DNA from: Pseudomonas defluvii
GTDB taxonomy: Bacteria; Pseudomonadota; Gammaproteobacteria; Pseudomonadales; Pseudomonadaceae
DNA length: 64,000 nt
Assembly: GCF_001695625.1 (NCBI RefSeq)
Contig: NZ_MBPN01000001.1
Span: 59,294 to 123,293, forward strand
Direction: 5' to 3'
How positions within the stretch are numbered: position 1 is the stretch's first letter; each line of letters opens with the position of its first letter. The notes under the pieces are model-generated. The model did not search any database. It was not told where the DNA came from and saw nothing but the letters and a program-made list of their open reading frames with translations. This document shows, one piece after another, positions 31,875 through 39,300 of the stretch. The translations under genes were made by a program, and so were the position numbers.

Positions 31875-32516
31875 TCAACGCCCTAATGAGCTGGCCACCT
31901 GAATCGTTGCATCTTCGATTAGTCCCCAAGGCCGCCCTGCAGGACGTAAGCAAATCACCAGGCCAGGAGACTCGCCTCTGGAGGTGTAGGGTAAGGGGTG
32001 AGCAATGTGGGATGGATCATCGTCCGGCAAGAACCCATTCGAAACAAGTGCATCAATAACCGGTTTGCAGGCCGCGGTAACACTTTCTGGGTCGAGCAAG
32101 CTGCTCTCACCTGTGATGTATACCTCCTCGACCAACAGAGGATAGGTCGCAATGGCTATCCATTCCTCGAGAACAGCCTTGTAGGTGTATCGAAGGGCCT
32201 CCACTCGTTTCAGCCATGTGTTCTTCAGGCGGGTGGCCTTGGCGTCGTGGACGCGGAGCATGGTGTTGAGAGAGACCAGCTTCGCCCCGGGGAAGCAAAT
32301 GGTCAGTACCCTGGATGTAGATTCCAGGCTAATCCTGTCTTTCCTCCCATCCATATTGGCGGTTTGGACTTTTTCGAGGCGCTGGACGGCCTTGCTCGGC
32401 TTTATATCAGCAGGGGAGGGCAGGGTAGATGTTGGCTCGCTTTGGAGCTGCCTTGCAATCCGCTCCAGAAATTTGGGATCACTGGCGAATGCAGCCCGGT
32501 GGTTTGACTTACGCAT
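31875..32516 (-). CDS. RusA-like protein (possible Holliday junction resolvase)
   Basis: 213 aa from ATG 32516, preceded by GGAGGACCT. Around residues 135-170, LLDPESVTAACKPVIDAL then GFLPDDDPSHI resembles the RusA signature (D-x-DN-x-x-K-x-x-x-D-x-L ... G-x-x-x-DD). The usual DxDN is DPES here, so one acidic residue is shifted or lost. The N-terminal CFPGAKLVSLNTMLR fits the RusA start after a 75-residue extension. Resolves branched DNA if active. Divergent from the Chp operon. Confidence 0.6.
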   Translation of the reverse strand: MRKSNHRAAFASDPKFLERIARQLQSEPTSTLPSPADIKPSKAVQRLEKVQTANMDGRKDRISLESTSRVLTICFPGAKLVSLNTMLRVHDAKATRLKNTWLKRVEALRYTYKAVLEEWIAIATYPLLVEEVYITGESSLLDPESVTAACKPVIDALVSNGFLPDDDPSHIAHPLPYTSRGESPGLVICLRPAGRPWGLIEDATIQVASSLGR

Positions 32517-32613
32517 AGGTCCTCCAGAAACAAGGGAGGACCATAACCGTGCATTGAGATATGACCAGTTTTTACCTGCTTGAGGTCGGTAAGGGCAGGT
32601 ACGTCCAGAAGAG

Positions 32614-32636
32614 GGCACCTCCTGAACATTATTAGG
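32614..32636 (+). promoter_or_regulatory. Class-A promoter element of the Chp chemosensory operon
   Basis: GGCAC, 8 bp, CATTATTAGG; 22 bp before the pilG-like start codon, which has its own ribosome-binding site (CAGGAGTTGTTCC). Confidence 0.7.
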
Positions 32637-32657
32637 GCATGAATCAGGAGTTGTTCC

Positions 32658-33044
32658 ATGTCCAATATTCGATCTGTCTGCATCGTCGACGACTCCCCCG
32701 GAATGCGGAAGATGGGGGCCGGCTTTCTGCAGAAAGCTGATATCGAGGTTCACCTCGCAAAGGATGGGTACGAGGCCCTGCGTGTTATTCGCGAGGCTAG
32801 GCCTGATGCGTGCTTCATCGACATCGAAATGCCTAACCTGGACGGATTAAAGCTTGCCTCAATCCTTCGAGCTTCGACTCAATTCAAGCACCTACCCATC
32901 GCTATGCTTTCCAGTGCGAGTTCACCTTTCGACATACAGAAAGGGCTCTTGGCAGGCGCAGATCTCTACCTGACCAAGCCGTTCACAGGCGACAAGATCG
33001 CGAAAGCACTCATTGATATGGAAGCAATTATCGATGAGCAGTGA
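32658..33044 (+). CDS. pilG: PilG/CheY-like response regulator
   Basis: 128 aa, a single receiver domain. Acidic pair in VCIVDDSPGMRKM (residues 7-19), phosphoacceptor Asp in CFIDIEMP (about 54), conserved Ser/Thr in MLSSAS and Lys in LTKPF. First gene of an operon with the order of Pseudomonas pilGHIJK-chpAB but without a second regulator (PilH). Would receive phosphate from the ChpA-like kinase. Confidence 0.88.
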   Translation: MSNIRSVCIVDDSPGMRKMGAGFLQKADIEVHLAKDGYEALRVIREARPDACFIDIEMPNLDGLKLASILRASTQFKHLPIAMLSSASSPFDIQKGLLAGADLYLTKPFTGDKIAKALIDMEAIIDEQ

Positions 33045-33522
33045 TATCTCCAGCGGTCGTTACAAGTGCATTGGGTATCGGATCGGCGATACCTACTGCT
33101 TGAGCCCTTCATTGGCGGTAAACGCCATCACTCAGGTTCCTGTTAGTCCCACGCAAGTGCCCGGAACGAAGCCCTGGTTGCTTGGAGCAACCAAGCTGGA
33201 TGGAGACATCATTCCTTTCGTGAACATAGCTCGGTTCCTCTCGATCCCTCAGACCATGTCCAGGGCAGAACACAGTAACCCAGTGGCTTTGATCGTCCGG
33301 GGCGGAGCTGATGTGGGTGACGTAGGCGTCATCGTAGATCAAGTGGTTGGGTTCATCCCTTCGGGCAACCTCACTGACGCCCCAAATGCCAATTTGAAGA
33401 TCCCACCCGGGTTAGGTGCTTGCCTAGTCGGAGTCGTAACAGGCGACGCCCGGACGTGGGCTGTCATCGACATTCAGGCGCTAATTGCCGATCCCAAAAT
33501 GCAAACGATTGACCTCACATGA
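33034..33522 (+). CDS. pilI: PilI/CheW-like coupling protein
   Basis: 162 aa from ATG 33034, overlapping the PilG-like stop by 11 bp. CheW fold: YCLSPSLAVNAITQVP, WLLGATKLDGDIIPFVNIARFL and VGVIVDQVVGFI are in the expected order. Couples the PilJ-like receptor to the ChpA-like kinase. Ends in an ATGA overlap with the next gene. Confidence 0.82.
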   Translation: MSSDISSGRYKCIGYRIGDTYCLSPSLAVNAITQVPVSPTQVPGTKPWLLGATKLDGDIIPFVNIARFLSIPQTMSRAEHSNPVALIVRGGADVGDVGVIVDQVVGFIPSGNLTDAPNANLKIPPGLGACLVGVVTGDARTWAVIDIQALIADPKMQTIDLT

Positions 33523-35543
33523 GACAGGACCGCATGAGCAACAATTTTTCCTTCGTTCCCCTTACCGCGGTCCTGCTGATCGCAACTGGCAGCGCGGCTG
33601 CATGGACTGGATACAGCTTCCTTAAAGACACTCGGGCTGATTCCTTCTATGTGGCTGAAACCTACGAACTGAAGTCCGCCGCTATGCAAACCATCTACTT
33701 GGCAGACAAAGCAGCGGCTGATGGTGCATATGCAAGCCAGCTCGTCGAGGCGGAAAGTCAGGTAGAGCGCGCCCTGATGCATCTTCGGAATGGAGACCCA
33801 ATCAAGGGTATTCCCGGCGCACCGGAATCGGTACTGCGTAGCCTGGAGTCCCTGAGTGCTTCCTGGGATGGCATCGCCCCCTCGATCGCCAAACTGATCA
33901 GTGGACAGTCTGGGACCGAAGCCTTCAGCCGAGCCGCCAAGGAGGCGAAGACGGCCGTTGTGAAAGTGATTGAGAGTGGCCGCTCGGCTGAAGCGCTGCT
34001 ATCTAAGCTGAATGCTACTTCCCAGCAGAAGAGCCAGCTGGCTCAGGCCCTCACTGAGCTGGAAGCTGACGTAGCGGGAGTCACTGCTACTACAGTAGTC
34101 GATGCCACCGGGCTGCAAGGCGCAGAGGCAGGGGTTAGCAAGTATTTAGGCGCGCTCACCGCATTCGGGAATTCGTTGCCTCGTGACAAGGCAATGATGG
34201 ATGAGTTGATCAAAAGCTACCGAAGCGCTCAATCCGCTCAGAGCCTGATCAGCCAGGCAAGCGGCCTTTCCTCCAACTCGGCCCAGAATCTTCCGCATGC
34301 TAAAGAAATCTGGCAGGCACGGGACAAAATCGCGTCTTCGACAGATACCTTGATCGCTTCGGTGAAGGCTTTGCCGGATGCACGAGCCATCAACCCAACT
34401 CTCGTGGCAGTCCTGGGTGGTCTAACTATCGGCCTCGCGATCCTGAGTGTCCTCTTGGTGGCTCGTGTATCTGCTTCTCGGGCTCAGGCGGTTGAAACCC
34501 GCGGCAGCACGATTGAGGGTAGTCAGCGTGAACGGTCCAAGGAGCTGAGTCTCCTTTTGACTGAAATTGAGCGAGTAGGGCGAGGAGAGTTGGACCTTAC
34601 CCTGACAGATGATCGCGATTCCACCAAAGAGATCGCGAAACTGCTCAACCAGGTATTCGCGCGGTTCCATGAGATTTTCACCGAAACCAGCCAGACCGTA
34701 ATGGGGCTTGCTGCGGCGACGGAACAAACCATCACCACAGCTCGCAATGTTGACCGCAATCGTGACGAGCAATTCCGGGCGATCGAGCACATCAGCTCTC
34801 TGATCGCAGACATGAATACCTTCATCAATCTGATCCAGCAGCTCATGGGTGATACCCAGCGCGTTGCCAACAGCGTGGCTAACAAAGTCCACGCCGGCAG
34901 TGAGTCTGTGAATGGTGTGCACGAAGGTATTTTGGTCCAGACCCAGCACCTGAACTCTATCCAGCATCGAAACAAGCATCTGATCGAACGGTTCCAGATG
35001 CTGGAAAGGATCAGTGAGTTCGTAAAAGAGGTTGCGACAAAGTCCGAGCTGGTAGCTTACAACGCCTACCTGGTATCGGACCAAGTCGAGGGCAATACCG
35101 AGCTGTCCCGTGCGATGGCTAAGAGCGGTGAAGCGGTCCAGGACCTCAGCACCCAGTCGAAAGCTGTGGTGAGCGAGATTGGGCAACTGCTCAAGGACAT
35201 GAATGAAGCTGCTCGCGATACCCAGACCGCTGTTGACATATCACTGAGCGAAATGCAGGGCCTGCTAACCCGCTCCAATGCGGCGCTCGCTTCCCTGAAA
35301 GACATTCAGAGCATTACTGAGAGCCTCACCACGAGTGTTGACGACGTCAATCAGCGGACCAATAGCCTCATTTCTCAGTCGTCCGAGGTATCCGAGACGA
35401 TGAGTTCTATTCGTCACTACGCTTCCGAAAACTCGGCTGCGAGCGAGCAGACTGCATCTGCAATGAACAACCTGAATCGCCAAGCTCAGAACCTCCACAG
35501 TGGCATTCAAGACTTCTACAGCAAGCAACGCGAACGCGCATGA
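33519..35543 (+). CDS. pilJ: PilJ-like methyl-accepting chemosensory receptor
   Basis: 674 aa (ATG at 33534 is an alternative start). Two membrane helices (about 13-33 and 295-315) bracket a long helical periplasmic domain, as in PilJ. A HAMP-like region follows (ERVGRGELDLTLTDDRD), then a cytoplasmic helical bundle with the signalling hairpin near 500-520 (VKEVATKSELVAYNAYL), which departs from the usual E-I-A-x-Q-T-N-L-L-A-L-N-A core: several signature residues differ. Translationally coupled to CheW and CheR genes. Confidence 0.85.
   Translation: MRQDRMSNNFSFVPLTAVLLIATGSAAAWTGYSFLKDTRADSFYVAETYELKSAAMQTIYLADKAAADGAYASQLVEAESQVERALMHLRNGDPIKGIPGAPESVLRSLESLSASWDGIAPSIAKLISGQSGTEAFSRAAKEAKTAVVKVIESGRSAEALLSKLNATSQQKSQLAQALTELEADVAGVTATTVVDATGLQGAEAGVSKYLGALTAFGNSLPRDKAMMDELIKSYRSAQSAQSLISQASGLSSNSAQNLPHAKEIWQARDKIASSTDTLIASVKALPDARAINPTLVAVLGGLTIGLAILSVLLVARVSASRAQAVETRGSTIEGSQRERSKELSLLLTEIERVGRGELDLTLTDDRDSTKEIAKLLNQVFARFHEIFTETSQTVMGLAAATEQTITTARNVDRNRDEQFRAIEHISSLIADMNTFINLIQQLMGDTQRVANSVANKVHAGSESVNGVHEGILVQTQHLNSIQHRNKHLIERFQMLERISEFVKEVATKSELVAYNAYLVSDQVEGNTELSRAMAKSGEAVQDLSTQSKAVVSEIGQLLKDMNEAARDTQTAVDISLSEMQGLLTRSNAALASLKDIQSITESLTTSVDDVNQRTNSLISQSSEVSETMSSIRHYASENSAASEQTASAMNNLNRQAQNLHSGIQDFYSKQRERA
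34290..34305. repeat. Degenerate SphI-centred motif
   Basis: CTTCCGCATGCTAAAG within the PilJ-like gene, encoding LPHAKE. It keeps the core CGCATGCTAAA but has three flank mismatches; it may be chance. Confidence 0.35.
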
Positions 35544-36331
35544 ATACAGTCGATGATCTGATTCTCGATGAGGGGATGGCCAACTCTTGGATGAAGATCA
35601 TCGAGGAGCGCTTTGCCATCGAAATTGACGAGCACCGGCGTGTTGCCTTTGCGAGGGCCCTTACCAGTTTCGCATGCGAAACTGGTGAGACCCTCGAAAG
35701 CCTGTTCAAGCTGTTCGTGTCTGGGCGTCTGGAGGAAGCGCAGAGATTCCAGATTCTGCACCTGGCGACCAATCACGAAACTCGGTTTTTCCGATATCCC
35801 CCATCGTTATCTGCTATCCGTGACGCCTGTGCTGATATTCGTAGACCTCCCAGAGTCTTGTCAGTCGGTTGCTCAACAGGTGAAGAGCCCTACAGCATCG
35901 CATGCACATTGCTTCGCGCTGGACATGCAGCATTTCATGTGCATGGCACCGATGTGTCCCTGCCATGTATCGATAAAGCGCGGCAGGGGATCTACCGCGG
36001 GCACCCCGAGATACGACTCGATGTCGCTGCACCACAAGGCCAGCATGAGGTCCGGTTTCACGCCTGGATACGAGACATGGTCACCTTTGAGCAGCACAAC
36101 ATTCTTGCTGAGCGTCCGGTGAACTTCACCGCTCCTGACGTGATCATCACCCAGAACATGCTGATCTATTACCGCGTCGAAACGCGGCACCTAATACTGC
36201 AGAAGCTGGCGGCCATGTTGCCGATTGGGGGGTACTTACTGACCGGCCCCGCAGAGGACGGTAACTGGAATCCGCTGGGGTTGAAGCGACTCCCTAACCA
36301 CCTTCTCAATCTCTTTGTAAGGGTTGCTTAG
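35540..36331 (+). CDS. pilK: PilK/CheR-like receptor methyltransferase
   Basis: 263 aa, ATGA overlap with pilJ. S-adenosylmethionine-binding site VLSVGCSTGEEPYSIA near 112-127, NHETRFFRYP near 78-87 (CheR substrate-arm motif), HVHGTDVS near 138, and the later ITQNMLIYY. Methylates the PilJ-like receptor. Residues 43-49 (SFACETG) are encoded by a perfect copy of the dispersed palindrome. Confidence 0.88.
   Translation: MNTVDDLILDEGMANSWMKIIEERFAIEIDEHRRVAFARALTSFACETGETLESLFKLFVSGRLEEAQRFQILHLATNHETRFFRYPPSLSAIRDACADIRRPPRVLSVGCSTGEEPYSIACTLLRAGHAAFHVHGTDVSLPCIDKARQGIYRGHPEIRLDVAAPQGQHEVRFHAWIRDMVTFEQHNILAERPVNFTAPDVIITQNMLIYYRVETRHLILQKLAAMLPIGGYLLTGPAEDGNWNPLGLKRLPNHLLNLFVRVA
35663..35686. 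repeat. SphI-centred motif, copy 8: perfect 24-bp palindrome
   Basis: The core GTTTCGCATGCGAAAC (35667-35682) is flanked by ACCA and TGGT, giving 24 bp of perfect dyad symmetry inside the CheR-like gene. Confidence 0.85.
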
Positions 36332-36333
36332 CA

Positions 36334-39300
36334 ATGCCCAAGAATGTCCACGCGGCACATCTTTCCTGGATTCGGCCCCCGATCATCAAGAGCGTCGAGA
36401 TCGCCAAGGCGTCTATCGACACCTACTTCAAAAAACATGCTGATCTACAGAATCCTCCTCAAGGGGCACAGGCTGAATGGTTTGCCAACCAGAAGAAGGC
36501 GATGGCCGATGCCTTCCGCAACATCAGTGAACACGTAGAGTTGATTCACTCTGCGCTGACTGTTTGCGATAGCCCCGGAGGCTCGGCTTTATCGGTTGAA
36601 ATGCGGGTAGTCTGCACCAGTGTCCAAGAAAAACTCCTCGAAGAGGAGAAGGTGGCCCCCGCAATTCTTGCCATGATGTCCGGCATGATCATGCTGCCAA
36701 ACTATCTGAAGATGGTCATTGATGGAGCCCCTGATGCTCCTGGCATCCTCTCCAGGCAGATCAATGAAATCCGTGAGGTCAGGGGCGTTCCCTTGCTTGT
36801 CGAGGACAGTCTCCCCCCAAGCATGCTCTCATTCGAGTTTGTTGATCCTCCCCGCAAGATTCATAACGTTGACGATGCCCGGCAGCAGGAGGTCTTCTCG
36901 ACCTCATCTCGTCGCTTCCAGACAGCCTTCAGTTCCTACATTGGGACCCAGAACAAAGGCGCGCTGGCGGACATGCGCCAGGTCCTCCGAGAACTCCAGG
37001 AAGTTTCTCATAAGCCGGAAGTGGGCGACTTCTGGTGGGTTGGTGAGTGTCTACTCGAGGCACTTGCCATCGGGGGCCTTCGTAGTGGCGGTAACACCGT
37101 CTCCCAGGTCCGCATGCTGTCTGTCGCGGTTCAGAAAATCGGTCTAGGTGGTGAAGAAGCCGCCCTGGAAGTCCTGGGTATCGATCGCTTCAAGTCGTTG
37201 CTCTACGTACTGAGCCTAAGTTCAAAAAGCACGCCTAGCATCGAAGCCGCGTTGAGGGTTTTCAATGTCGGGAAGTCAGTCGACACCGACTCGCTGGCAA
37301 AGCTTCAGAGCAAGCTCGAATCTACTGAGGCTACAACCATTGCTGACGTCGTCCTGGAGCTGAAGCCTCTTCTGGATGCAGCCATGGTCTCTCTGGGGCG
37401 GGCCCTGGGGGCACGCTCTGACGACATCTTCAGTGTCCAGCTGTCTGCATATAGCGCGGCGATGCGTTCAGTAGCGAACGTGTTCTATATGGTGGGCGAG
37501 GATGAGCTTGCAGGGGTTGCCAATAAGTCCATCGCACTCGTGGCTGGCAAGGAAGGTATTTCTGCCATCGCTGCCGAGGTGGTAGACGATCTGAAGTCTT
37601 ACATCCTCTACCTCGACGAGCGCATCAATCTCATCAATGAAAATGACGCGACAAAGGCACTGAACATTGAGGGTGTCGGTGCCGACGTTCTGGACACACT
37701 CGTCTCAGAATGTTTGATCGAAGTGGTGAAGACTCGTCGTTCCGTTTCGGTTCACGTAGAAAGTGGCATTGGCCAGGATGAACTGAAGGACGGACTTGCA
37801 TCTCTCGTCAATACTGCTGCGGCCTTGAAGTTTTCGGGAGCAGAACAGGTTGGTGATTTGCTCGGTGCAGTCTGCTCTGGGATGGTAGGTCTCCTAGATA
37901 ATGCGGAACTCACGTACAGCCCGGAGTTGGATCTGCTGGCGAAAGCCTTGGTGGCGATTGAGATGTACCTCGAAGCCATCAAATCCAAACTTGAACCTGA
38001 TCCCGAAAACCTGACGAAGGCAGCTGAAGCTCTCCGCGAACTCGGGATAGATTTCACTGAGGTGGCTCCGGTAACCACCAACGAACTTTTGATTAAATTT
38101 GAGGCAGCCCAGGAAGAGGTACGCGAAGACGATGATCCGTTCCTCACCGAGCTTTTCGAGCTGAGGAGCGTCTTCGAAGATAGCTTCACGAGCCTCGACC
38201 TGCGTAGTCGTTCGTCCATTGAGCAACTCTACAAGGCTGCAGACCGCCTCTCCATGGCCGCCCGTATGCACGGTCATGAGTCGTTCGGAAAGATCGCCAG
38301 TGGTGTTGCTGCCTTCAGCAAAGGCGTAACAAACCGAGCCCTCAAAGAGGATTTCGACCATGCGGAGGAGCATGACTTGCTGCGCTCCGGCGTGGAGATG
38401 TGCCTCCGCTGCATGGATGAATACTCTCTCAGGAACAAGGTCTCCTTGTTTGTGAAAGATGTGGCCGATGCACTCATGGCTAAAGCTGATCCGGAAATGC
38501 AGTTGGCATACACGTCTCATCCAGAGATACCGGCATCGTCTACTAACGCAACTCATCAGCCTGCAGTCCAGAACAAGCTCGAGCAAGTCGTTGCCGAGCC
38601 GGATGCAGTAATACTGGCCCATGAGCAAGAACGGGAAATGCCCGAGGGCGTCGATCCGGTCCTGATCGATATCTTCCGTCAGGAGTTCACCGAGCAATAC
38701 GCAGCAATGAGTGCGTATCTCAAAAGCGGGCGAAAAGACGTCAACGAAGCGTTTTGCCGTGTCGCTCATACCCTTCATGGGATTTCGTCCAGTGCTGATT
38801 GCCTCCCGCTTGCAAGTGCATTTGCAGCCCTAGAGACTCGCCTGTTCCAGTTGAGAAGTGAAGAGGCCGAACTGCTCCAGGGTGATGTAGAAGCCCTCCT
38901 GGATTTCCTGGCAGATGCTGAACGTTTCCAGCAAGCTTTCCCTTGGAAGACTGAAACTCCCGCACTTCACTCCTGGCTAGAGGTTGTCCAGGCATTGGGG
39001 TGCGGGGCGGAAGAGGCTGAGTACGTTGAGGTCGCTCAGGTCACTCCAGTTTCGCATGCTAAACCGGAACCGGATGCTCCGCAGGAAAGTCATCAGCCGG
39101 AAAATTTGAACCCAGTTTCGCATGCTAAACCGGGAAACTCTGAAAGCGATGATGTACAAGAGTCCACCACCAAGCATGCGCAGCAGCCTTCTGCCCCGCC
39201 GGCGATTGAATACAACCCGGAGATGGCTGAGTTCTATATTGAAGAAGCCGAGGAAGTTCTCCCTCAGCTTCAGCTGAACGTAGACCGCTGGATGGGCCAG

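Noticed and set aside
31875..32753. Longer 292-codon start for the RusA-like gene
   Set aside because: It would run through the Chp operon promoter and into the pilG-like gene; ATG 32516 has GGAGGACCT.
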